Origin: Bdellovibrionales bacterium
GTDB taxonomy: Bacteria > Pseudomonadota > Alphaproteobacteria > UBA9219
DNA length: 31,615 nt
Assembly: GCA_041662785.1 (NCBI GenBank)
Contig: JBAZRW010000013.1
Coordinates: 1 to 31,615 of the forward strand
Reading direction: 5' to 3'
Below, piece after piece: positions 1-8,693 of this stretch; position 1 is the first letter of the stretch; each line of letters starts with the position of its first letter. The notes under the pieces were generated by a model. It had not been told where the DNA came from. It ran no database searches and saw only the letters and a program-made list of their open reading frames with translations. A program made the position numbers and the translations under genes.

Positions 1-2
1 GC

Positions 3-191
3 TCACTGGAAAAACAAGGTCAAAATACATCGAGGATTGAAGAAGGATCGGCGGAGAAAAATGATCAGCTTTTTGCTCTCAAAATCGTGAATCTACCCAC
101 ACCTTTTGATCATTATGCCGAAATAACCATTATACTACGTCAACTTAAAAACCCGAAAACTTTTTGGCCGCGGTTGCCTGTTGCCTTTTAG
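3..191 (+). CDS. C-terminal end of an unrecognised protein, cut by the window edge
   Basis: Reading frame 3 is open from the first base and stops at TAG 189-191, giving 62 residues with no start in view. The other two forward frames stop early. The peptide is mixed in composition, ends in FWPRLPVAF, and has neither a hydrophobic segment nor a motif I recognise. It points toward the leftward gene at 255-959, and the two stops are separated by about 63 bases holding one arm of an inverted repeat, which fits a convergent gene pair. It could also be a chance open frame. I do not know its function. Confidence 0.4.
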   Translation, partial: SLEKQGQNTSRIEEGSAEKNDQLFALKIVNLPTPFDHYAEITIILRQLKNPKTFWPRLPVAF

Positions 192-228
192 GTTATGCGG
201 ATTGGCGGGGAAAAATTTTTCGGGTTTT
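148..228. terminator. Long inverted repeat between convergent genes, possible bidirectional terminator
   Basis: AAAACCCGAAAA (148-159) is exactly complementary to TTTTCGGGTTTT (217-228). After one mismatch the pairing continues with TTTTT (161-165) against AAAAA (211-215). The loop is about 45 bases and GC-rich. The left arm lies inside the end of the truncated rightward frame and the right arm lies just past the stop of the leftward gene. Both arms are A/T-rich outside the CCCG core, so a U-rich tail exists on either strand. The large loop makes this a less typical terminator. Confidence 0.4.
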
Positions 229-254
229 CAAGCGGACGGACTATAGCGTTTTTG

Positions 255-959
255 CTACGGCCTATATTTGAAATCGATACCGTAAAAATCGCGCTCAAGC
301 TGGTCGATGTTGGCTTGAATTGTGCCCTCATCATACTCGCCCGTTCCACTCCTTGCTTTCCAAGCGTTCATTTCATCTCGCAATGACAGCGCACGCGTGC
401 GAAGAAGGGATTCTTCGGGCGTTTCCTTTCCCTGTCTTATCCGTTCTCGTTCTTCCTGTGCCTCCCTTTCCTGTTCTTTGTGAGTGGCCGCCTTTTTCTT
501 CCAATAAGTGGTTTGATAATTTTCTTTTGGTGAAGAAGAGGCATCGTTTGTTGCTGTGTCTGCGTCCTGTGATTTAGAGGGCGCAGAGGTTTCAACGCAG
601 CATCCCTTTTGCTTCTTGATAATTTTCATCTTGCTTGTTGCGAGAACCTCAAACGGAGATTCCATAATAGGAAGGAATTGATGCCCTCCCTTTTTCTTCT
701 TTCGAAAGCTTTTTGGAATTTTGATGTTATCCAAAATATTCTTAAGCTTCACGATGCTGGGAAGGGGGATCATTAAATGGTTGAAGCTTGATGCTTTGGT
801 GTCACCTTTGTCGTTGGCCAAGTCGCCCCCTTCCTTGGCCCGCGGGTTCAAAGGGGATGTCACAAAAAGACGTTGGCTTTTGCTCTTTGCTGGCGTGGGC
901 GGAATCAGAATGGGGTTGAGATCGCGATCTTCCTCATCATCGTCATCATCTATTGTCAT
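255..959 (-). CDS. Unrecognised low-complexity, highly charged protein
   Basis: This 234-residue protein matches no family I know. It has no signal peptide or membrane segment, so it is probably cytoplasmic. Residues 4-13 are almost all Asp/Glu. Residues 20-50 are Pro/Lys/Ser-rich, and a run of four lysines sits near 87-90. The adjacent cysteines are at 120-121. Residues about 152-203 form a strongly charged, probably helical or coiled-coil segment rich in Glu, Arg, Lys and Gln, followed by a more ordered-looking tail ending FYGIDFKYRP. It starts 17 bases after the rsmE stop on the same strand, so it is probably cotranscribed with rsmE. No clear ribosome binding site is visible, which leaves the exact start uncertain. 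Confidence 0.6.
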   Translation of the reverse strand: MTIDDDDDEEDRDLNPILIPPTPAKSKSQRLFVTSPLNPRAKEGGDLANDKGDTKASSFNHLMIPLPSIVKLKNILDNIKIPKSFRKKKKGGHQFLPIMESPFEVLATSKMKIIKKQKGCCVETSAPSKSQDADTATNDASSSPKENYQTTYWKKKAATHKEQEREAQEERERIRQGKETPEESLLRTRALSLRDEMNAWKARSGTGEYDEGTIQANIDQLERDFYGIDFKYRP

Positions 960-976
960 GGACTAGCTTTCTGAAA

Positions 977-1765
977 TTATAGAAGGGGAAGGCGTGTTTC
1001 TGTTTTATTTTTCCAATCACCGCAAAGCGCTTGCCAGCAGGTTAAGGCTGCCAGCGCGGCGGTATCGGCACGCAGAATACGGGGGCCCAAACGTAAGCAC
1101 AAGCTTTCTGGCAAGGCGCGAAGCTGAGCTATTTCTTCCTGCCTAAACCCGCCTTCGGGCCCCGTTATAATGGCGGCCATGGGACGTGCCTGTGCGAGGG
1201 CGGACGACAGACCTTGCGCGACGGGCAGGGCCTCTCCGAACTCGGCACATAAAACGGGAAGACGTTTGGTCGGCCAGTTTTTGATCAAGGCGTCTAGCGA
1301 AAGGGGCTCGCGAATCTCTGGAATAGACAAGCGTTCGGATTGCTCGGCGGCTTCAATAGCGATAGCCTGCAAACGCTGAAGATTAAAATCGCGCACTTGC
1401 GTTCGGGTGGTTAGAATCGGTTGAACCACGCTGACGCCAAGCTCGGTTGCTTTTTGTATCATGTACTCAAAAGGCGCGCGCTTGATGGGCGCACAGCATA
1501 GCCACAGATCCGGTTCTGTTTCTTGGGGGCGTAGCGACTCTCCAACAAGAAGAATCACAGGATCTTTTTTTCGTATTGGAGCCACGGCTATCGTGGCACG
1601 CCACTCGCCATCACGTCCGTTAAACAGGCGTACTGAATCGCCCTCACGGATCCGCATAACGTGCAGCAAATAATGGGTGTGTTCGATCGATAAGGCGATC
1701 TTGGTTTCTTGTCCTAGAGCCTCCTTGATGAAAAGGCGGGGCCATGTGTGGGGGGCTGTGCTCAT
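977..1765 (-). CDS. rsmE: 16S rRNA (uracil(1498)-N3)-methyltransferase RsmE
   Basis: RsmE uses S-adenosylmethionine to methylate N3 of U1498 in the decoding region of 16S rRNA. The 262-residue product is close to the usual family length. The N-terminal PUA-like part contains HYLLHVMRIREGD and RLFNGRDGEW. The SPOUT methyltransferase part contains KATELGV, EQSER, the cofactor loop GPEGGF, and the C-terminal knot LGPRILRADTAALAAL. The RADTA form replaces the RTETT/RTETA of enterobacteria and, to my knowledge, is common in alphaproteobacteria. The ATG at 1765 is preferred, because upstream extension only reaches a TTG and adds residues not typical of the family. It is divergent from the ribosomal block and probably cotranscribed with the gene at 255-959. 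Confidence 0.95.
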   Translation of the reverse strand: MSTAPHTWPRLFIKEALGQETKIALSIEHTHYLLHVMRIREGDSVRLFNGRDGEWRATIAVAPIRKKDPVILLVGESLRPQETEPDLWLCCAPIKRAPFEYMIQKATELGVSVVQPILTTRTQVRDFNLQRLQAIAIEAAEQSERLSIPEIREPLSLDALIKNWPTKRLPVLCAEFGEALPVAQGLSSALAQARPMAAIITGPEGGFRQEEIAQLRALPESLCLRLGPRILRADTAALAALTCWQALCGDWKNKTETRLPLL

Positions 1766-2253
1766 AAGCGATATTCTACAGCAAAGGGGGTTAAAAAATG
1801 CCTTCAAGGTGCTGGAAGCGGGTTGGGAAACAAAAAATCTCCTAACAAGTTGAAATATATAGATGATAATGTCTTTTTAAAGAGAAAAAGCCATTTTTCC
1901 CTGAAAGACGTGATTGATAAGGCAAATTCTTCTTGAAGAAAGTTTTAATCTACCCTTGACGTGGAAGCGGGATTCCCGTAAATGTGCGCAGCGTTCTCGG
2001 AATCGGTGGTAGCGGCTCTTATAAAAAACCTTCAATCCTACGGGAAATGTGAGGGTTCGGGCTTCTAAACGAGGTTTCGGATAGTGCATAAGCTACATAG
2101 CTTGCGTCGATATCACGGCTGATTTTATCAGCAGGTCGCGCGGTGTAAGTTGGAGTTCCACACGGAAGGCTTGGTTTGGCGCTTTTCCGTTGTGGTTTTT
2201 GTTTTGTCAGTTTTGCCATGACGGCAGGGCTTGAGAAGAAAAAGGAAGATCGA
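1766..2253. other. Intergenic region and long rpsL leader
   Basis: About 490 bases lie between the divergent rsmE and rpsL genes. No open frame in it looks coding. The left half is AT-rich. The right half carries a candidate rightward promoter (1956-1984) and several short perfect inverted repeats: AAGCTA/TAGCTT (2090-2103) and GCTGAT/ATCAGC (2118-2132). Transcription from the candidate promoter would leave a leader of about 260 bases ahead of rpsL, long enough for regulatory structure. I recognise no known riboswitch. Confidence 0.5.
1956..1984 (+). promoter_or_regulatory. Candidate promoter for the ribosomal block
   Basis: A -35-like TTGACG (1956-1961) is followed by a 17-base spacer and a weak -10-like TAAATG (1979-1984). 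The -35 box matches the sigma-70 consensus at five of six positions, the -10 box at only three. The spacer contains the perfect palindrome CGGGA-T-TCCCG (1968-1978), which could be an operator or chance. This is the best promoter match upstream of rpsL, judged by eye only. Confidence 0.4.
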
Positions 2254-2625
2254 ATGTCAACGATTAACCAGCTGGTTCGTAAAAAACGGCAACCGGTTAA
2301 GACCCGTGATAAAGTGCCTGCGCTGCAGAAGTGTCCTCAAAAGCGCGGCGTTTGCACGCGCGTTTATACGACGACGCCTAAGAAGCCGAACTCGGCTTTG
2401 CGTAAGGTGGCTCGCGTCCGTTTGACCAATGGTCACGAGGTTATTTGTTATATCCCTGGTGAAGGGCACAACCTTCAAGAGCATAGTGTTGTCATGATCC
2501 GTGGCGGCCGTGTGAAGGATTTGCCGGGCGTTCGTTATCACATTATTCGTGGCGTTCTTGATACCCAAGGCGTCAAAGACCGTAAAAAGCGCCGCTCGCT
2601 TTATGGCGCGAAAAGACCGAAGTAA
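2254..2625 (+). CDS. rpsL: 30S ribosomal protein S12
   Basis: S12 is a decoding-centre protein of the small subunit. The 123 residues match the usual length. The streptomycin-site loop TTTPKKPNSALRKVARVRL is intact with lysine (wild-type-like), and the second loop GGRVKDLPGVRYH contains the aspartate that is methylthiolated in many bacteria. The ATG at 2254 begins the typical MSTINQLVRK. The frame extends upstream, but that part is leader, and an AAGGAAG ribosome binding site lies just ahead of 2254. It is the first gene of the str-S10-spc block. Confidence 0.98.
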   Translation: MSTINQLVRKKRQPVKTRDKVPALQKCPQKRGVCTRVYTTTPKKPNSALRKVARVRLTNGHEVICYIPGEGHNLQEHSVVMIRGGRVKDLPGVRYHIIRGVLDTQGVKDRKKRRSLYGAKRPK

Positions 2626-2637
2626 GGAAGCATAGAC

Positions 2638-3108
2638 ATGGCACGTCGTCGTCGCGCAGAAAAAAGAGTGGTTCTTCCCGATCCTAAGTTCGGGGAAATC
2701 CTCATCACGAAATTTATGAACGTCCTTATGCTGGATGGCAAGAAGTCTGCCGCCGAGAGGATCGTTTACGGTGCTTTGGATAAGATCAGCGCCAAGTCAA
2801 AGGTCGGTTCTCTTGATGTTTTCAAGACGGCTTTGGACAAGGTTCGCCCTCATCTGGAAGTGCGCTCACGCCGCGTTGGCGGAGCCACCTATCAGGTTCC
2901 TGTTGAAGTGCGCCCCGAGCGCAGCATGGCTTTGGCGATGCGCTGGATCATTCGTGCCGCTCGCGCTCGCGCTGAGACGACCATGATTGATCGTTTGGCG
3001 GCTGAGCTTATGGCGGCGTCGAACGACAATGGCGCGTCTGTCAAGAAACGTGAAGATACCCACCGTATGGCGGAGGCGAACAAGGCCTTCTCCCATTATC
3101 GCTGGTAA
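2638..3108 (+). CDS. rpsG: 30S ribosomal protein S7
   Basis: S7 nucleates assembly of the 16S rRNA 3' major domain (head) and contacts the E and P sites. The 156-residue product begins MARRRRAEKR and contains the typical EVRSRRVGGATYQVPVEV stretch, ending in AFSHYRW. It follows rpsL after a 12-base gap, with a ribosome binding site (AAGGAAG) overlapping the rpsL stop. Length and order rpsL-rpsG-fusA-tuf match the classic str operon. Confidence 0.98.
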   Translation: MARRRRAEKRVVLPDPKFGEILITKFMNVLMLDGKKSAAERIVYGALDKISAKSKVGSLDVFKTALDKVRPHLEVRSRRVGGATYQVPVEVRPERSMALAMRWIIRAARARAETTMIDRLAAELMAASNDNGASVKKREDTHRMAEANKAFSHYRW

Positions 3109-3123
3109 GGAAAGAAAAGACCT

Positions 3124-5205
3124 ATGGCACGTACCACTCCCATCGAGAATTATCGCAATATCGGCATCATGGCTCACATTGATGCGGGTAAGACGACGAC
3201 GACCGAACGCATCCTGTATTACACCGGCAAGTCCTATAAGATCGGCGAAGTGCATGAAGGCACGGCGACGATGGATTGGATGGAGCAGGAGCAGGAACGT
3301 GGCATTACGATTACGTCCGCTGCCACCACGACTTTCTGGCGCGACCATCGCGTCAACATCATTGATACGCCGGGACACGTCGACTTTACGATTGAAGTTG
3401 AGCGTTCGCTTCGCGTCCTTGACGGAACCGTTTGCGTTCTTGATGCCGTTGCTGGTGTTGAGCCCCAGACAGAGACCGTTTGGCGTCAGGCTGACAAGTA
3501 TCACGTTCCTCGTTTTGTGTTCGTCAACAAGATGGATCGCACGGGTGCGAACTTCTATCGTTGCGTTGATATGGTCAAGGACCGCTTGGGCTGCAACGTT
3601 TTGATCCTTCAACTGCCAATTGGATCGGAAGCCGAGTTTAAAGGCATTGTTGACTTGCGCCGCATGAAGGCCGTGATTTGGGAAAATGAAGCGCTGGGCG
3701 CCAATTTCCATGATGAAGAGATTCCTGCCGATTTGATGGACAAAGCTATCGAGTATCACAAGACACTCGTAGAAAATGCCGTCGAAATGGATGACGTGGC
3801 GATGGAAGCCTATTTGGGCGGAACAGAGCCTTCCTTGGAAGTTCTTGACGCTTGCATTCGCAAGGGCACGATTGGCATGAAGTTTGTGCCTGTTCTTTGT
3901 GGATCCGCCTTTAAGAATAAGGGCGTGCAGCCCATGCTGGATGCTGTTGTTGATTATTGGCCTTCACCGGTTGATATCGGCGCTGTTCATGGTTTTGATG
4001 TCGATACGCATGAACCAATGTCTCGTGAACCTTCTGATGCCGCGCCTTTGTCGGCTTTGGCGTTTAAGATCATGACGGATCCTTTCGTGGGTTCTCTGAC
4101 CTTTACGCGCATCTATTCTGGCACGATTTCGGCTGGCAGCTATGTACAAAACACCATTAAAGGTGATCGCGAACGTATCGGTCGTATGCTTTTGATGCAT
4201 GCCAACACGCGTGAAGAATTGAAGGAAGCCCATGCGGGCGACATCGTCGCGCTGACGGCTCTTAAGGACACCAAAACGGGCGACACGCTGTGTGATACGG
4301 CTAAGCCCATCGTTTTGGAAAAGATGGAATTCCCTGACCCCGTTATCGAAATGGCGATTGAGCCTAAGTCGAAGGCGGATCAAGATAAGATGACGAATGC
4401 TCTGCTTCGTTTGGTTCAGGAAGATCCTTCCTTCCGTCTGGCCGTCAACCATGAAACCGGACAAACAACGATTAAGGGTATGGGTGAGCTTCACCTTGAT
4501 ATTAAGGTCGATATTCTTCGTCGCGCTCCCTATAACTGTGAAGTTATCGTGGGTGATCCCCAAGTTGCTTATCGTGAAACCATCACGCGTAAGGCAACGG
4601 TTGATTACACGCATAAGAAGCAGTCCGGTGGTTCAGGCCAGTTTGCTCGTGTTATTATCGATTTCGAGCCTGTTGAAGCGGGCGTGGGTTACAGCTTTGA
4701 ATCAAAGGTTGTGGGTGGTTCAGTGCCTAAGGAATATATTCCGGGCGTTGAAAAGGGTCTCGCTGGATCTCTTGATAATGGCGTGATCGCTGGGTTCCCA
4801 ACCATCGACTTTAAGGCAACTTTGGTTGACGGCGGTTATCACGATGTTGACTCATCAGCTCTGGCTTTCGAAATTGCGGCTCGCGCTGCATTTAAGGAAG
4901 GCATTCAGAAGGCGGGTCCCGTTCTTCTTGAGCCGATCATGAAGGTCGAAGTCGTAACGCCTGAAGATTACATGGGCGACGTGATTGGCGATTTGAACAG
5001 CCGTCGCGGTCAGATTTCTGGCATGGACACACGCGGCAACGCGAATGTTGTGAATGCGATGGTTCCTTTGGCCAACATGTTTGGCTATGTCAACCGCTTG
5101 CGGTCGATGACACAAGGTCGCGCTCTGTTCACGATGGAGTTCGATCACTATGAACAAGTTCCAGCGCAGGTTGCTCTGGAAGTTAAGGCCAAGCTGGCAG
5201 GTTAA
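3124..5205 (+). CDS. fusA: Elongation factor G
   Basis: EF-G is the cytoplasmic GTPase that drives translocation and, with RRF, ribosome recycling. The 693-residue product has the P-loop AHIDAGKT (17-24), switch region RGITITSAATT (59-69), DTPGH (81-85) and NKMD (135-138). Beyond the GTPase domain come the EF-Tu-like domain II and domains III-V; domain IV includes the QSGGSGQFARV segment and domain V ends with a typical TQGRALFTMEFDHYEQVP. The ATG at 3124 follows a GGAAAG site 15 bases after rpsG. It looks complete and ordinary. Confidence 0.98.
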   Translation: MARTTPIENYRNIGIMAHIDAGKTTTTERILYYTGKSYKIGEVHEGTATMDWMEQEQERGITITSAATTTFWRDHRVNIIDTPGHVDFTIEVERSLRVLDGTVCVLDAVAGVEPQTETVWRQADKYHVPRFVFVNKMDRTGANFYRCVDMVKDRLGCNVLILQLPIGSEAEFKGIVDLRRMKAVIWENEALGANFHDEEIPADLMDKAIEYHKTLVENAVEMDDVAMEAYLGGTEPSLEVLDACIRKGTIGMKFVPVLCGSAFKNKGVQPMLDAVVDYWPSPVDIGAVHGFDVDTHEPMSREPSDAAPLSALAFKIMTDPFVGSLTFTRIYSGTISAGSYVQNTIKGDRERIGRMLLMHANTREELKEAHAGDIVALTALKDTKTGDTLCDTAKPIVLEKMEFPDPVIEMAIEPKSKADQDKMTNALLRLVQEDPSFRLAVNHETGQTTIKGMGELHLDIKVDILRRAPYNCEVIVGDPQVAYRETITRKATVDYTHKKQSGGSGQFARVIIDFEPVEAGVGYSFESKVVGGSVPKEYIPGVEKGLAGSLDNGVIAGFPTIDFKATLVDGGYHDVDSSALAFEIAARAAFKEGIQKAGPVLLEPIMKVEVVTPEDYMGDVIGDLNSRRGQISGMDTRGNANVVNAMVPLANMFGYVNRLRSMTQGRALFTMEFDHYEQVPAQVALEVKAKLAG

Positions 5206-5261
5206 TCAGGTCAACGAGTTTGAGTTAAGTTAAAGAAGTCCTTCAACGTAGGAGAAGAAAA

Positions 5262-6449
<1,188 letters not shown>

Positions 6450-6467
6450 TCGATCAAGATAAAATCG

Positions 6468-6500
6468 GGGGAGGTCGGGCTTTGATGGCCCGACCCACCC
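6468..6500 (+). terminator. Hairpin after tuf, possible terminator or attenuator
   Basis: GGTCGGGC (6473-6480) pairs perfectly with GCCCGACC (6488-6495) around a 7-base loop. After a two-base mismatch on each side, GGG (6468-6470) can pair with CCC (6498-6500). The following TTAATAAT gives only a weak U-tract, so partial termination or mRNA processing is as likely as full termination. It lies 18 bases after the tuf stop and about 70 bases before rpsJ. Confidence 0.5.
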
Positions 6501-6525
6501 TTAATAATGAATAACACTAAGCGTT

Positions 6526-6560
6526 GGCTCGCCGGAGCCTTTCGGCTTCGAGCGACGAAA
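6526..6560 (+). promoter_or_regulatory. Structured leader of the S10 gene cluster
   Basis: Two adjacent small hairpins precede rpsJ: GGCTC/GAGCC (6526-6539, loop GCCG), and TTTCG-GCT with AGC-GA-CGAAA (6540-6560, loop TCG). The AAAGAGG ribosome binding site for rpsJ overlaps the end of the second stem, so pairing could affect initiation. The E. coli S10 leader is controlled by L4, but I have no evidence that this different leader is controlled that way. Confidence 0.3.
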
Positions 6561-6571
6561 GAGGTTTTTGA

Positions 6572-6880
6572 ATGGACACGCAAACGATACGCATCCGCCT
6601 TAAGGCGTTTGATCATCGCATGCTGGATCAATCGGTCAGCGAGATCATTAGCACGGCTAAGCGCACGGGCGCGCGCGTGCGCGGGCCAATCCCGCTACCG
6701 ACATGGCGTGAATGCTTTACGGTCAACCGTGGTCCACACGTTGACAAGAAGTCGCGCGAGCAGTTCGAGATTAGAACGCATCGCCGTCTTTTGGATATTT
6801 TGGAACCGACGCCTCAGACGATTGACGCTTTGTCAAAGATTGATCTGGCTGCCGGTGTGGACGTTGAGATTAGAGTTTAA
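6572..6880 (+). CDS. rpsJ: 30S ribosomal protein S10 (NusE)
   Basis: S10 is a head protein of the small subunit and also acts as NusE in transcription antitermination and transcription-translation coupling. The 102 residues match the family, with IRIRLKAFDHRMLDQ at the start, RTGARVRGPIPLPT in the extended loop and FEIRTHRRLLDI later. An AAAGAGG site precedes the ATG. It opens the S10 gene series. Confidence 0.98.
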   Translation: MDTQTIRIRLKAFDHRMLDQSVSEIISTAKRTGARVRGPIPLPTWRECFTVNRGPHVDKKSREQFEIRTHRRLLDILEPTPQTIDALSKIDLAAGVDVEIRV

Positions 6881-6947
6881 GTTTTTGTCGTAATTGCTTG
6901 ATTTTAAACCAAACAAGCAGGCGCGATTGAGAAAGAGGAAGAAAACG

Positions 6948-7658
6948 ATGACGAAACCTATAGTGTCAAGGCGCACAGGGGTGCTGGCAACCAAGCTTGG
7001 TATGACCCGCCTATTCGATGAAACTGGCAAGCATCTGCCTGTCACGGCTTTGCTTCTTGACTCGTGCCAAGTCGTTGGCGTGCGCACCATGGACAAGGAC
7101 GGCTATACCGCTGTTCAGGTCGGCATGGGTAAGGCCAAGGTTAAGAACGTGACCAAGCCTGTCCGTGGCCATTATGCTAAGGCTGCCGTTGAGCCCAAGA
7201 AAAAGCTTGTCGAGTTTCGCATCACGGATGATGCCATGCTTGACGTTGGCACAGAGTTGTCGGCTTCGCATTTTGTCGTAGGACAAAAGGTTGATGTTAC
7301 GGCTGTGACAATCGGTAAGGGCTTTCAAGGCGGCATGAAGCGCCACAACTTCGGCGGTCTTCGTGCCTCGCATGGTGTGTCGGTTTCGCATCGTAGCCAT
7401 GGTTCAACCGGTCAGCATCAAGATCCGGGCCGTGTGTTTAAGGGTAAGAAAATGGCGGGCCACATGGGTGCTACGCAAGTGACCACGCAAAATCTGCGCG
7501 TCGCTTTTGTGGACGCCGATCAAAATATGGTTTTCGTTGTTGGGGCTGTTCCAGGGTGCGAAGGTGCTTTTGTTCGGGTTCGTGACGCGGTGAAAAAGGC
7601 TCTTCCTAAAGAAGCGCCGATGCCAGCGGGTCTGAAGACAGCGGCGGGGGCAGCATGA
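6948..7658 (+). CDS. rplC: 50S ribosomal protein L3
   Basis: L3 is an early-assembly large-subunit protein that reaches toward the peptidyl transferase centre. The 236-residue product has GVLATKLGMTRLFDETG near the N-terminus, the conserved central loop with SHGVSVSHRSHGSTGQ, and GKKMAGHMGATQVTTQNL. The ATG at 6948 is chosen because it follows AGAGGAAG; the open frame extends to a TTG at 6894 without family support. The stop overlaps the start of the next, unrecognised ORF by four bases (ATGA). Confidence 0.97.
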   Translation: MTKPIVSRRTGVLATKLGMTRLFDETGKHLPVTALLLDSCQVVGVRTMDKDGYTAVQVGMGKAKVKNVTKPVRGHYAKAAVEPKKKLVEFRITDDAMLDVGTELSASHFVVGQKVDVTAVTIGKGFQGGMKRHNFGGLRASHGVSVSHRSHGSTGQHQDPGRVFKGKKMAGHMGATQVTTQNLRVAFVDADQNMVFVVGAVPGCEGAFVRVRDAVKKALPKEAPMPAGLKTAAGAA

Positions 7659-8068
7659 GGGAGTTCTTAGATCATGGAAAGTTTGAAGTTGAAGCCGTCA
7701 AAGTTTTTGGCGATTTACTTCCTCACGATAGCGTTAGGCACATAACAAATATGTCTTATCACGCCATGCAACATCCTGATCCCAATTGTGAGTTCGAGAT
7801 TAGCTGTGGGGAGCACCTGCTCTATATGTCTGGGCGAAACATTAAGAGTCGTATGAAAGCTGCAAAAGCCATAGTCGGTCGTTTTCAGGACATTTCATTT
7901 GCTAAGGATTGTTCCGAAAATCTCTATGCCAACATTCGCGCTGGTTGGAGAGCAAACTTTGAAGAGTGCAATCAGTTCTCGCGTCGTTATGCGGCCGAGC
8001 TTTTGGGAGTTATTGTATCAACAGGTTTGTCTTTCCGTGCAAGACATAACACGCTTAAGGCTGGGTAA
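7655..8068 (+). CDS. Unrecognised 137-residue protein inserted between rplC and rplD
   Basis: I do not recognise this protein. It starts at an ATG that overlaps the rplC stop (ATGA) and ends four bases before the rplD start, so it is woven into the ribosomal operon. It has no signal peptide, membrane segment or low-complexity run. It is mixed alpha/beta-looking, fairly rich in His and Cys (for example PNCEFEISCGEHLL), and has a basic segment SGRNIKSRMKAAKA followed by an amphipathic C-terminal half. Codon use differs from its neighbours: AGG, AGA, ATA, TTA and CGA occur here and are largely avoided in the flanking ribosomal genes. This suggests lower expression or later acquisition. rplD has no good ribosome binding site of its own, so its translation may be coupled to this ORF. 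Function is unknown. Confidence 0.75.
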   Translation: MREFLDHGKFEVEAVKVFGDLLPHDSVRHITNMSYHAMQHPDPNCEFEISCGEHLLYMSGRNIKSRMKAAKAIVGRFQDISFAKDCSENLYANIRAGWRANFEECNQFSRRYAAELLGVIVSTGLSFRARHNTLKAG

Positions 8069-8072
8069 CAAA

Positions 8073-8693
8073 ATGAAAGCAACAGTTAAAAATCTAGATA
8101 ACAAGGACGTCGGATCAATCGAGATTCTCGACTCGGTTTACGCCGTTGAACCGCGCCGTGACATCCTGACCCGTATGGTCAACTGGCAACTCGCCAAGCG
8201 CCGTTCGGGCAACCATGCCACGAAGGGTATTAGCGACATCAACGGAACGACCAAGAAGCCTTGGGCTCAAAAAGGCACAGGCCGCGCCCGTCAAGGCTCG
8301 CTTCGTTCGCCGCAGTTCCGTAAGGGCGCCACGATCTTTGGCCCCGTCGTTCGTGATCATGCGCATGACATGCCCAAGAAGGTTCGTGCGTTGGCTCTTC
8401 GTATGGCGCTGTCGTCCAAGCAGATGGACGGTAAGCTGATTATTATCGATGAAGCCAAGATGGCCGATTTGAAGACAAAGGCTTTGGCCGTGAAGTTGAA
8501 CAAGATGGGATTGTCTCATGTTCTGTTCATCGACGGCTCTAATCTTGATACTAACTTTGTTCTTGCTGCGCGTAACATTCCGCATGTGGATGTTCTGCCC
8601 GAACAAGGCGCAAACGTGTACGACATCCTTCACTGTGATATCTTGGTTATGACCAAGAACGCGGTCGAACAGCTGCAAGAGAGGCTGAAATGA
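8073..8693 (+). CDS. rplD: 50S ribosomal protein L4
   Basis: L4 is a primary 23S rRNA binder whose loop lines the exit tunnel; in E. coli it also represses its own operon. The 206-residue product contains NWQLAKRRSGNHATKG, the tunnel-loop region KKPWAQKGTGRARQGSLRSPQFRKG, and DILVMTKNAVEQL near the end. The ATG at 8073 begins MKATVKNLDNKDVG, as expected. The frame is open further upstream into the previous ORF, but that part is not L4. The sequence before the start (TAACAAAATG) lacks a clear ribosome binding site. Confidence 0.97.
   Translation: MKATVKNLDNKDVGSIEILDSVYAVEPRRDILTRMVNWQLAKRRSGNHATKGISDINGTTKKPWAQKGTGRARQGSLRSPQFRKGATIFGPVVRDHAHDMPKKVRALALRMALSSKQMDGKLIIIDEAKMADLKTKALAVKLNKMGLSHVLFIDGSNLDTNFVLAARNIPHVDVLPEQGANVYDILHCDILVMTKNAVEQLQERLK

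Noticed and set aside
2176..2253. N-terminal extension of rpsL to 2176
   Set aside because: The added residues do not belong to S12, and a good ribosome binding site precedes the internal ATG at 2254.
2866..3759. Long 297-codon antisense frame across rpsG/fusA
   Set aside because: It is a shadow of highly biased ribosomal-gene codons on the opposite strand. The sense genes are unambiguous.
7899..8072. Upstream extension of rplD into the inserted ORF
   Set aside because: The residues are not L4-like, and MKATVKNLDNKDVG at 8073 is a good L4 start.
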